Assembly: GCF_900106755.1 (NCBI RefSeq)
Contig: NZ_FNNN01000009.1
Span: 62,001-126,000, forward strand
Direction of reading: 5' to 3'
Source: Bacteroides faecis MAJ27
GTDB lineage: Bacteria > Bacteroidota > Bacteroidia > Bacteroidales > Bacteroidaceae
DNA: 64,000 nt
The notes under the pieces were generated by a model. The model was given only the letters and a program-made list of their open reading frames with translations, made no database searches and had not been told where the DNA came from. Both the position numbers and the translations under genes were made by a program. Below are positions 56,197-64,000 of this stretch, piece after piece. Each line of letters begins with the position of its first letter. The stretch's first letter is position 1.

Positions 56197-57696
56197 ATGA
56201 AAAGAATCTATATAGAATGTCTGCTGCTGTGTATCGTGTCCGGAATATCGGCACAGACTTATGACATAGTAGAACGACGCAACTCATGGAACGCCGGAGC
56301 CAATGTCACAGGTATCATGATGGAGAACACGAACGCCTCCTATGCCGAATTGTATGGCAGCAATAATCAGGGTGACTTCCGCAACTCTTACGAGGCAAGC
56401 AAGACGTGGAGTGCCGGAGCGACAGCGAAGTCCATTACGCATCTGAAAGATTACTCTTTAATCGGATCATTCTCGTTCGACCACACTTCCGGCAAGGATA
56501 TGAGCGGTTCTATGTTTATCCATCCCGGATTTTATCCTGTAGATATTCTGGAGTTCACACCCGGACGCAAAGACCTGCAAACTTACTCCTTTATGGGAGG
56601 TATAGCCACCAATTTGAACCCGAACTGGCGTCTGGGAGGAAAGATAGACTTTGCTTCTGCCAACTACTCCAAACGAAAAGATGTGCGTCATACCAATTAC
56701 CGACTGGATCTGCAAGTGGCTCCCGGCATCATGTATCATTCGGGAGAACTGGCCATCGGGCTTTCCTACATTTTCGGTAAAAACAGCGAATCAGTCAAAG
56801 CGGAAGTAATCGGTACGGCAGAAAGTCTGTACAATGCTTTTCTGGACAAAGGATTGATGTACGGAGCCTACGAAACATGGAATGGCAGTGGCATTCACCT
56901 GAGCGAATCGGGCATCAACGGTTTCCCTATCAAGGAGTTATCACACGGAGGAGCACTGCAGTTTCAATGGAAGGGTTTCTATGGTGATATTGAATACACC
57001 CATTCTTCCGGCTCTGCCGGTGAAAGAGAAACCATCTGGTTCAAATTTCCCACTGACCGGCTCACTTCCCATATCAGCTATCGTTTCAGGCAAGGCAGTA
57101 ACGAGCATTTTATCCGATTCAATCTGCAATGGTCTCATCTGGTCAACAATGAGAATGTGCTGAGTAAAGAGACTGTCAACGGAGTGACAAATACTCATAT
57201 TCATGGTTCGAACCGTATCTTCGAAAAAGAAGTTTTCACGGCCAATCCCGAATATGAACTAATGAGCCGTCGGGGAGAAGTGCGTTTGGGAACGCATCTT
57301 TCCACCTTCAAACAACTCACTACCCAGATGTATCCTTATGTAGCTTCACAAAAGATGTTTTGCAGCCGGACGTATGTTTCCGGAGTGCTCCATACGGGAA
57401 AGTTAGATTTGAAAGCAGCCGTCTCTTTCTCGACAGGAAACTCCAGCGAGAAAAACAGGACTGCCGAAACGAATACGGAACCCGGTGATCCTCCGTATCG
57501 TCTGACAGATTACCACAATCTGCAAAACGAATATGCAACGGCTTCCCAAGCAACTTTCAATCTCGGATTACGCTATAACTTCAACCGGGGAATTTATGCG
57601 GAAGTTCAGGGCAGCTATACACACGGCTTCAACCTCCGGTATATAGAAGGTTCGAGCCGCTGGAACGAAACGATTAAGTTAGGTTATACTTTTTAA
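56197..57696 (+). CDS. DUF6850 outer-membrane beta-barrel protein
   Basis: The start ATG at 56197 follows the DUF4876 stop by one base. The 499-residue product has a signal peptide (ending GISAQ) and alternating amphipathic strands throughout, ending ETIKLGYTF with a terminal Phe, the usual barrel-insertion signal. I recognise it as DUF6850-like by context and pattern; no enzymatic motif is seen. Probably an accessory barrel of the receptor system. Confidence 0.75.
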   Translation: MKRIYIECLLLCIVSGISAQTYDIVERRNSWNAGANVTGIMMENTNASYAELYGSNNQGDFRNSYEASKTWSAGATAKSITHLKDYSLIGSFSFDHTSGKDMSGSMFIHPGFYPVDILEFTPGRKDLQTYSFMGGIATNLNPNWRLGGKIDFASANYSKRKDVRHTNYRLDLQVAPGIMYHSGELAIGLSYIFGKNSESVKAEVIGTAESLYNAFLDKGLMYGAYETWNGSGIHLSESGINGFPIKELSHGGALQFQWKGFYGDIEYTHSSGSAGERETIWFKFPTDRLTSHISYRFRQGSNEHFIRFNLQWSHLVNNENVLSKETVNGVTNTHIHGSNRIFEKEVFTANPEYELMSRRGEVRLGTHLSTFKQLTTQMYPYVASQKMFCSRTYVSGVLHTGKLDLKAAVSFSTGNSSEKNRTAETNTEPGDPPYRLTDYHNLQNEYATASQATFNLGLRYNFNRGIYAEVQGSYTHGFNLRYIEGSSRWNETIKLGYTF

Positions 57697-57728
57697 ATTT
57701 ATTCTTTTACATAATATAAAACTATCTA

Positions 57729-59348
57729 ATGATGAAAAAGGGGATATTATTTGTGCTGGCAGCAGCGTTTCTGGCATCCTGCCAACAAGAAGAAGAGAAC
57801 GGAGTTGTATCATCGGTCGACCGGGTGACTATCACTCCTATTATTACACGTGCCACAGAAGTCAACTTCGAGAATCAGGACCAGATTGGTCTGAGTATCA
57901 CTAAAGAAGACGGTACGGAATATGCCAAGAATGAGCTTATGACTTTCAATGACGGTGCTTTTACCGGAAGTCTGAAATGGTATCCCGAAGGGGCCGACAA
58001 GTCTTCATTCGTGGCTTATTATCCGTATACCTCAGCCGGTGTACCGACTTCATTCACCGTGCATGCAGACCAGAGCGACAAGTACGGAATCTCCGACTTT
58101 ATGGCGGCAAGCAAATCCGAAGTACTTCCTTCGGCTAACTCAATCAGCATGGTCTTCAAACACATGCTTACCAAAATGGTCATCAATGTGACAAACGAAA
58201 CTCATTTAGATATTTCGTCGGTAGTTCTCAAAGGGGCTGTTCCCACTGCCAATATCGATCTGGCTACCATGAAGGTAACCGCAAGCGAGAGTGCCGCGGC
58301 AGCAAACGTCACAACACAACAGGTGACAAAAAACACCACTTACCGTGCTATCGTAGTTCCACAGACGGTTGCATTCACTCTTGCTGTAACAACCTCAGAC
58401 AATAAGACTTTGACGCAAAGACTCGCATCTACAACGTTAGTTCAAGGTGGTCAATATAGTGTCAATGTCCGTGTATTGTCCGATGATATCATTGTGACGC
58501 TCAGTGGTGAGATAGAAAACTGGACGGAGGAAGGAGAAATCGGAGCAGATAATACGGTTCCTTTTGAAGAGCATCTGGACGAAAACTATTTCTTATATGA
58601 CGAAGTAAAGTATAATACCGTAACTCTTGCCAACGGTACAATATGGATGGCTGAACCACTTTGCTATCTGCCTAAAGGATATACTCCATCCAGTGACCCG
58701 ACAGCAGATTCTCATATTTGGTATCCATACGAAATCGTAGACGGTGCAACAACCGCACTAACAGACAATGCTTCTGTAAAAGAGCTGGGCTATCTATACG
58801 ATATGGAAGCCGCACTTGGTAAAACTATAACCGAAAGCAATTATAATACTTTTGAAGGAGCACAAGGAATTTGTCCGAAAGGCTGGCATATACCGACACG
58901 TATCGAATACTTCAATCTTGTTGGTAAAACTACAGCTGATGCCGATGGTAAAACACCGGATAATAGTCAAGATGCCCTCTTCTATGATAGCGGCTATGAC
59001 GGAGCCAAAATTCAATCCCTGATTGATGCCGGACTCAATTACAAATTCTCCGGAACTCGTATGATGGCAAATTTCACTGCCACTCCCAGTTATCAGAAGA
59101 CTGTAATATCCAGTGCTACCAGTACAAAGACAGAATGGTATAATAAACCTGCCTTGAATCATTATATGACTTCAACTGCCTATAAGCCAGTGTACAATGC
59201 ATCAAAGGTACTCACGAACATCCAGTTCTTTGGATTGATGAGTACATTTACATCCGCCAGATATCCGGAAGGCAGATTGTCATTAAGTTACATCAGCATG
59301 AAGTCCGGTCAGCAACTCCGTTGCGTAAGAGACAAAGCAGCAGAATAA
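57729..59348 (+). CDS. Fimbrillin-like lipoprotein with FISUMP-type C-terminus
   Basis: The 539-residue protein has a lipobox (AFLASC), a fimbrillin/Mfa-like two-domain region (about 30-280, ITRATEVNFENQDQIGLSI, WYPEGADKSSFVAYYPYT, ENWTEEGEIGADN), and a C-terminal domain of the Fibrobacter succinogenes paralogous type (about 290-539) with the hallmark GICPKGWHIPTRIEYFNLVG. It could be a surface fibre tip or adhesin, or a ligand-capturing lipoprotein of the cluster. Spacing of 32 nt to the DUF6850 gene suggests the same operon. Confidence 0.82.
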   Translation: MMKKGILFVLAAAFLASCQQEEENGVVSSVDRVTITPIITRATEVNFENQDQIGLSITKEDGTEYAKNELMTFNDGAFTGSLKWYPEGADKSSFVAYYPYTSAGVPTSFTVHADQSDKYGISDFMAASKSEVLPSANSISMVFKHMLTKMVINVTNETHLDISSVVLKGAVPTANIDLATMKVTASESAAAANVTTQQVTKNTTYRAIVVPQTVAFTLAVTTSDNKTLTQRLASTTLVQGGQYSVNVRVLSDDIIVTLSGEIENWTEEGEIGADNTVPFEEHLDENYFLYDEVKYNTVTLANGTIWMAEPLCYLPKGYTPSSDPTADSHIWYPYEIVDGATTALTDNASVKELGYLYDMEAALGKTITESNYNTFEGAQGICPKGWHIPTRIEYFNLVGKTTADADGKTPDNSQDALFYDSGYDGAKIQSLIDAGLNYKFSGTRMMANFTATPSYQKTVISSATSTKTEWYNKPALNHYMTSTAYKPVYNASKVLTNIQFFGLMSTFTSARYPEGRLSLSYISMKSGQQLRCVRDKAAE

Positions 59349-59381
59349 AATTTTAAACTATATATAAAACAAGCTATAACA

Positions 59382-59969
59382 ATGAAAACAAAAAGACTAA
59401 ACATCGCAATCGCCCTACTGGCGGTTGCCCTCATCGGAACCTCTTGTGGAAACAAACAACAGAAAAGTTCCTCGGACACAACAACAGAACAGGCTACATC
59501 GTCTGCTTTAGAAATTGACTCTCTTCTTGCCAATGCCGAAAGTCTGGCAGGGCAAGAAGTAACCATCGAAGGTGTTTGCACACATACCTGCAAGCATGGT
59601 GCCAGGAAAATCTTCCTGATGGGTAGTGACGACACACAAGTGATCCGCGTAGAAGCCGGCACACTGGGAGCATTCGACCCGAAATGTGTGAACTCCATTG
59701 TCCGCGTCACCGGAACACTGAAAGAACAGCGCATTGACGAAGCTTACCTCCAGAACTGGGAAGCACAGCTCAAAGCACAAGCTGCCGAAAAGCATGGCGA
59801 CGGAGAAGCCGGATGCGACTCTGAAAAGAAAGCACGCGGTGAAACAGCCAGCACTCCCGAAGCCCGCATAGCCGACTTCCGTGCCAAGATAGCAGACCGG
59901 AAAGCGAACAGCGGTAAAGAATATCTGTCTTTCTATTTCATGGAAGCTAATTCGTATGAAGTGGAGTAA
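59382..59969 (+). CDS. OB-fold lipoprotein with conserved cysteine-histidine motif
   Basis: The 195-residue lipoprotein (IGTSC lipobox) has an OB-fold core (about 55-125, LAGQEVTIEGVCTHTCKHG, VNSIVRVTGTL). The motif CTHTCKHGARK could ligate metal or heme, or bind nucleic acid. A Lys/Glu/Gln-rich helix follows. Its 3' end overlaps the PepSY gene by 14 nt in another frame, indicating tight coupling. Confidence 0.78.
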   Translation: MKTKRLNIAIALLAVALIGTSCGNKQQKSSSDTTTEQATSSALEIDSLLANAESLAGQEVTIEGVCTHTCKHGARKIFLMGSDDTQVIRVEAGTLGAFDPKCVNSIVRVTGTLKEQRIDEAYLQNWEAQLKAQAAEKHGDGEAGCDSEKKARGETASTPEARIADFRAKIADRKANSGKEYLSFYFMEANSYEVE

Positions 59970-60522
59970 CAGCATCCGTAAATGGAGTCGACTGATACAC
60001 CGTGATTTATCATTTTTCTTTGCCGGAATGGTCTTGATTTATGCCATTTCCGGCATTGTAATGAATCATCGTGACACTATCAATCCCAACTTCTCCATCG
60101 AACGGAAAGAATATAAGATTACCGGGAAGCTACCGGGCAAAGAGGGAATGAAAAAGGAAAAAGTACTTACCCTGCTACAACCATTAGGAGAGGAAGGCAA
60201 CTATACCAAACACTATTTCCCGAAAGCGGACATCATGAAAGTATTTCTGAAAGGAGGGTCCAACTTGCAGGTAAACGTCAGTACAGGAGAGGCTGTCTAC
60301 GAGTCAGTCACCCGCCGGCCACTCATCGGAGCAATGGCACGTTTGCACTACAACCCCGGACAATGGTGGACTTACTTTGCGGATATCTTCGCAGTCGGCC
60401 TCATCATCATCACCCTTTCCGGAGTCATCATGCTGAAAGGCAATAAAGGTATTATCGGCAGAGGAGGAATAGAAATGATTGTCGGAATTATCATTCCCGT
60501 CCTTTTTCTTCTCTTCTTTTGA
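59956..60522 (+). CDS. PepSY-associated transmembrane protein
   Basis: The 188-residue protein has an N-terminal PepSY_TM helix (FFFAGMVLIYAISGIVMNHRD, about 19-40), a periplasmic PepSY-like middle, a WWTYFADIFAVGLIIITLSG helix (about 133-155) and a C-terminal helix (about 168-188). Proteins of this type act in heme or iron handling at the inner membrane, as in XusC-type xenosiderophore systems of Bacteroides, where they are thought to be ferric-siderophore reductases or exporters. Confidence 0.83.
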   Translation: MKWSNSIRKWSRLIHRDLSFFFAGMVLIYAISGIVMNHRDTINPNFSIERKEYKITGKLPGKEGMKKEKVLTLLQPLGEEGNYTKHYFPKADIMKVFLKGGSNLQVNVSTGEAVYESVTRRPLIGAMARLHYNPGQWWTYFADIFAVGLIIITLSGVIMLKGNKGIIGRGGIEMIVGIIIPVLFLLFF

Positions 60523-60544
60523 ACAGAATAACTGATATAATAAA

Positions 60545-61432
60545 ATGGAACAAATTATAGAATGTAACAACCTGACGCACTATTACGGCAAACGGTTGAT
60601 TTACGAGAATCTCAGTTTCACAGTCCCCAAAGGACGCATCCTCGGACTACTGGGCAAGAATGGTACCGGAAAAACCACGACCATCAACATCCTGAGCGGC
60701 TATCTGAAACCACGCTCCGGAGAATGCCGTATCTTCGGGCAAGAGATACAGACGATGGCTCCGGCATTGCGCCGCAACATCGGACTGCTGATCGAAGGGC
60801 ACGTACAGTATCAATTCATGACCATCACGCAGATAGAGAAGTTCTACGCAGCCTTTTACCCGGGCCAATGGAAAAAAGAGGCTTACTATGAGCTGATGAA
60901 CAAGCTGAAAGTAGCTCCCGGACAGCGTATCTCACGCATGTCTTGCGGCCAACGTTCACAAGTGGCTCTCGGACTGATCCTGGCGCAGAATCCCGAACTC
61001 CTTGTATTAGATGATTTCTCACTCGGGCTCGATCCCGGCTATCGCCGCCTGTTTGTGGATTATCTTCGTGATTACGCCCGCTCCGAAGGCAAAACCGTCT
61101 TCCTGACCTCGCATATTATTCAGGATATGGAGCGACTGGTAGACGACTGTATCATGATGGACTACGGAAAGATTCTGATTCAGAAACCGATTGATGAATT
61201 ACTGAAAGAAGGACGCCGCTACACATGTACTGTTCCCGAAGGTTACGAACTTCCCGCATCCGATGATTTCTATCATCCTTCCGTTATGAGGAATACGCTG
61301 GAAACATTCTCCTTCCTTCCGCCTGCAGAGGCAGAAGTGAAACTGAAATCAATGTCAGTGCCTTATACGGACTTGCATAGCGAGCATGTGAATCTGGAAG
61401 ACGCCTTCATCGGTCTGACCGGTAAATACTAA
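60545..61432 (+). CDS. ABC transporter ATPase with unusual catalytic motifs
   Basis: The 295-residue ATPase has Walker A GKNGTGKTT (37-45), signature MSCGQRSQ (SCGQ at 133-136 instead of SGGQ), Walker B LVLDDFSLGLD with Asp157 where the catalytic Glu is expected, and H-loop TSHII. The Glu-to-Asp change may slow hydrolysis; whether it occurs in relatives should be checked. Paired with the permease downstream (49 nt apart). An ABC-2-like exporter is the simplest reading. Confidence 0.88.
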   Translation: MEQIIECNNLTHYYGKRLIYENLSFTVPKGRILGLLGKNGTGKTTTINILSGYLKPRSGECRIFGQEIQTMAPALRRNIGLLIEGHVQYQFMTITQIEKFYAAFYPGQWKKEAYYELMNKLKVAPGQRISRMSCGQRSQVALGLILAQNPELLVLDDFSLGLDPGYRRLFVDYLRDYARSEGKTVFLTSHIIQDMERLVDDCIMMDYGKILIQKPIDELLKEGRRYTCTVPEGYELPASDDFYHPSVMRNTLETFSFLPPAEAEVKLKSMSVPYTDLHSEHVNLEDAFIGLTGKY

Positions 61433-61481
61433 GGTTTCCATCATTCACAAATCAAAATTCACCAATCAAAATTCCAAAAGA

Positions 61482-62150
61482 ATGTACGCTATATTTTATA
61501 AAGAATGGATAAAGACCCGGTGGTATTTTCTACTTGCCGTGATCACGACGCTCGGTTTTACAGGCTACTGTATGCTTCGTATCAACCGGGTAGTAGAAAT
61601 GAAAGGCGCTGCGCATGTATGGGAAGTCATGATGCAACGGGACGCCATATTCATCGAGATGTTACAATACATTCCCCTGATTGCCGGAGTACTGATGGCT
61701 GTCGTGCAGTTCGTCCCCGAGATGCAGCGCAAATGTCTGAAGCTGACCCTGCATCTGCCTTATCCCGAACTGAAGATGACGGGCAATATGCTGTTCTCCG
61801 GTTTAGTGTTGCTGCTTGTCTGCTTTGCTTCCAACTTCCTGCTGATGGAAATTTATCTAAGCGGAGTGCTGGCTCACGAACTGAAGAATCATATATTGCT
61901 GACTGCCCTCACGTGGTATCTTGCCGGTATTTCCGGATACCTGCTCGTCGCATGGATCTGTCTCGAACCGGCATGGAAACGCAGAATCATCAATCTCATT
62001 ATCACCGTGCTATTACTGCGAATCTTCTTTCTGTCGCCCACACCGGAAGCTTACAACAAGTTCCTCCCGTATCTATTGGTTTATACTTTGCTGACCGCTT
62101 CTTTCTCATGGCTTTCCATAGTGCGGTTCAAAGCGGGAAAACAGGACTAA
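61482..62150 (+). CDS. ABC-2-like permease protein
   Basis: The 222-residue protein has about six hydrophobic helices (starting WYFLLAVITTLGFTGYCML and then LIAGVLMAVVQFVPEM). Length and layout suit an ABC-2 type permease partner of the ATPase 49 nt upstream. No close family is recognised. Confidence 0.72.
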   Translation: MYAIFYKEWIKTRWYFLLAVITTLGFTGYCMLRINRVVEMKGAAHVWEVMMQRDAIFIEMLQYIPLIAGVLMAVVQFVPEMQRKCLKLTLHLPYPELKMTGNMLFSGLVLLLVCFASNFLLMEIYLSGVLAHELKNHILLTALTWYLAGISGYLLVAWICLEPAWKRRIINLIITVLLLRIFFLSPTPEAYNKFLPYLLVYTLLTASFSWLSIVRFKAGKQD

Positions 62151-62193
62151 GAGAATGAAGAATGAAGAACTAAAAATGAAGAATTAAATAAAG

Positions 62194-63228
62194 ATGAAAC
62201 GTTTCAGTACCATACTATTATATGTCACCATCGCGTTCCTGCTTCTCTGGCAGTTGCCTTGGTGTTACAACTTCTTTGTCGTAAAACCGGAGAAGACTCC
62301 TTTTACGCTATATAGTTTCGTGATCGGCGACTTTGCCTTAATGGGACAGGAAGAAGGAAAAGGAACCGTACGTCGCGATGCTGCCGGAAATATTTATTCC
62401 GAAGCGGCCTTCGACAGTATCCTCCCCATGTTTTATTTCCGCCAACTGATGTCCGACGAACGCTTCCCGGATACAATTAACGGGATAGCCGTCACTCCGA
62501 AAATCGTACAGACGGAAAACTTCAATTTCCGCAGTGTACCTACGGATATCAATGCTCCTTCTATCGGCCTTTATCCTTTGTTGGAGTCCATGTCCAGACG
62601 TGTGGACCTGAAGATGCCGGATGATGTATTCCGCATTACGTCCAAAGGTATTGAGTTTATCGATATGGCTTCGAATAGTGTAAATGCAGAAAAAAGCCTT
62701 CAGTTCACAGAAGCGATGGCGAAGAAAGATTTTCATTTTCCTGCCATTGAGATTGTAGGAAATCCTACGGTGAAGAAGGAGTACGATGAAGGATATCTTC
62801 TGCTGGATGCCGACCGTCGTCTGTTCCATCTGAAACAGGTGAAAGGACGCCCTTATGTCCGCGCTATTCCGTTACCCGAAGGACTGACATTAGAGCACCT
62901 ATATCTGACGGAATTCAGAAACAAAAAGACGCTTGCCTTTCTGACAGATGTCAATAATGCCTTTTACGTGCTGAGAAGCCGCACATACGATATAGTGAAA
63001 ACAGGCATTCCTGCATTCAATCCCGAAACGGATGCACTGACTATCATAGGCAATATGTTCGACTGGACAGTTAGGGTGACCAGCCCGGCCTCTGATAATT
63101 ATTATGCTTTGAATGCGGATGATTATTCACTGATAAAGAAACTGGAAAATGAATCGAATACGCATTATATGCCCGGTATTACTTTCACTTCTTATACAGA
63201 TAAATATGTGATGCCGCGTTTTGAGTAA
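62194..63228 (+). CDS. DUF4857-containing membrane-anchored protein
   Basis: The 344-residue protein begins with an uncleaved-looking N-terminal helix (about 5-22, TILLYVTIAFLLLWQLPW) and a predicted periplasmic globular part with a DUF4857-like region. The family is associated with ABC transporter and TonB receptor clusters in Bacteroidetes and has no known function. It is the last gene of the cluster, followed by a terminator. Confidence 0.75.
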   Translation: MKRFSTILLYVTIAFLLLWQLPWCYNFFVVKPEKTPFTLYSFVIGDFALMGQEEGKGTVRRDAAGNIYSEAAFDSILPMFYFRQLMSDERFPDTINGIAVTPKIVQTENFNFRSVPTDINAPSIGLYPLLESMSRRVDLKMPDDVFRITSKGIEFIDMASNSVNAEKSLQFTEAMAKKDFHFPAIEIVGNPTVKKEYDEGYLLLDADRRLFHLKQVKGRPYVRAIPLPEGLTLEHLYLTEFRNKKTLAFLTDVNNAFYVLRSRTYDIVKTGIPAFNPETDALTIIGNMFDWTVRVTSPASDNYYALNADDYSLIKKLENESNTHYMPGITFTSYTDKYVMPRFE

Positions 63229-63235
63229 TCGATAA

Positions 63236-63280
63236 AGGGTTGCCCCAAGTCTTGTTACAACAGACCTGCGGCAACTCTTT
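63236..63280 (+). terminator. Intrinsic terminator after the DUF4857 gene
   Basis: The stem GGGTTGCC / GGCAACTC (one G-T pair, extended by AA/TT) encloses a loop of about 25 nt and is followed by TTTTC. Confidence 0.65.
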
Positions 63281-63344
63281 TCATTAAACGACATATGTAT
63301 GTAAAACTAAAGTAGCTATCTTTTATTTATTCAACATTATACCT

Positions 63345-63352
63345 TATCTTTG
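63345..63352 (+). promoter_or_regulatory. -7 box of the terminal lipoprotein gene
   Basis: It reads TATCTTTG, about 90 nt before the ATG at 63443. Confidence 0.5.
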
Positions 63353-63442
63353 CCTCATCAAACAATTATCCACACCGCAATTGCCTCTGCGTAACACACA
63401 AACAAATACGGTAAAAAAGATAACAACTATAATTATAACCGT

Positions 63443-64000
63443 ATGAAAGTTTGTAAAGCCCTGATTCTTTTGAGTCTTTTCATGGTTGCATTCTACAATT
63501 GTGCACCTCCGCCCGATGAAGACACAAAGGAAGAAACAGGAGAAGACACCACTACAGCCGAACTTCCCTGGACAGGAGAAACGGATAAATTTACCATTAA
63601 TACCAAAGAAGGAGTACATCTCAATGATCCGGAAGAAGATGCCGGCACAGCCTACATCACATTTCCGTCTTCTTCCGTCCATAATACCCGGTGGGAGTTT
63701 GGAGTACGTCTGACATTTAATCCTTCTGCCAACAATTATGCCCGTTTTTATCTTACTTCCTCTTCAAATGTCCTTTCCGGTGAATTAACCGGATATTTTA
63801 TTCAGATAGGAGGAGCCAAAGACAACGTGGCACTTTACCGGCAGAACGGGGCAGAATTAAAACTGTTAGCTTCCGGCAGAGAGCTTATGAAGGGGAACAA
63901 CTCACCTAAACTCTACGTCAAAGTAGAATGCGACAACAATGGATACTGGACTTTCTGGACACGGTTGCTGTCAGAAGAAGAATATACGAAAGAAAAACAG
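63443..64000 (+). CDS. Lipoprotein with concanavalin-like N-terminal domain, C-terminus off window
   Basis: Reading from the ATG at 63443 gives 186 residues without a stop before the window ends. A hydrophobic signal ends FYNC, a plausible lipobox, followed by an acidic Glu/Thr-rich linker. The body (about 50-180, WEFGVRLTFNPSANNYARFY, GYFIQIGGAKDNVALYRQNG) looks like a LamG/concanavalin beta-sandwich of the kind found at the N-terminus of Bacteroidetes surface proteins, often with a lamin-tail domain after it. Function unknown. Confidence 0.75.
   Translation, partial: MKVCKALILLSLFMVAFYNCAPPPDEDTKEETGEDTTTAELPWTGETDKFTINTKEGVHLNDPEEDAGTAYITFPSSSVHNTRWEFGVRLTFNPSANNYARFYLTSSSNVLSGELTGYFIQIGGAKDNVALYRQNGAELKLLASGRELMKGNNSPKLYVKVECDNNGYWTFWTRLLSEEEYTKEKQ

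Overview
The window is a chromosomal stretch of a gut Bacteroides, close to the B. thetaiotaomicron/ovatus/xylanisolvens/caccae group. The reasons are SusC/SusD pairs, a hybrid two-component regulator, lipoprotein signal peptides ending in a cysteine lipobox, dense glycoside hydrolase genes, and -7 boxes of the Bacteroides type (TAnnTTTG) in front of most transcription units. No rRNA, tRNA, CRISPR array, integrase or transposase was seen.

Region 1 (1-35283) is a large polysaccharide utilization locus. Its gene content matches plant arabinogalactan (AGP) degradation and resembles, from memory, the B. thetaiotaomicron BT3674-BT3687 locus with its neighbour BT3655-BT3664. Leftward units are a GH16 endo-hydrolase (partial); an operon of NHL/IPT lipoprotein, SusC, SusD and a DUF1735-type binding lipoprotein; the HTCS sensor-regulator; and a BNR_4 propeller enzyme overlapping a DUF2264 (GH154-like) enzyme. 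Rightward are GH43 and GH127. Then come a TonB-C protein, GH97, a membrane AraC-type regulator that is frameshifted, GH31, GH51, and a GH35-GH43 pair. Expected roles: GH16 cuts the galactan backbone at the surface; SusC/D and the lipoproteins capture and import; periplasmic enzymes remove rhamnose, glucuronate, arabinofuranose, arabinopyranose/galactose and beta-galactose. Three promoters (GH16, SusCD operon, BNR_4-DUF2264) share a 17-bp motif at exactly the same distance from the -7 box, a good candidate HTCS operator.

Region 2 (35453-51399) is housekeeping: folP-cdaA-tldD-pmbA operon, a TPR histidine kinase, murF, a VanZ-like protein, a sodium:neurotransmitter symporter-family transporter with a helix-hairpin-helix protein, an antiporter-tcdA-lolD run, and asd.

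Region 3 (52121-63228) is one rightward cluster: TonB-dependent receptor, DUF4876 lipoprotein, DUF6850 barrel, fimbrillin/FISUMP lipoprotein, OB-fold lipoprotein, PepSY membrane protein, ABC ATPase, permease and DUF4857 protein. It looks like an uncharacterised envelope uptake or redox system, possibly for iron or heme. A truncated lipoprotein gene follows.

The most unusual non-coding signal is a pair of related, oppositely oriented intergenic elements (28986-29205 and 51468-51847) built on a strict 22-bp lattice of GTTTC/GAAAC and ATTAA cores. They are non-coding, do not fit a CRISPR, and I know of no described family for them.
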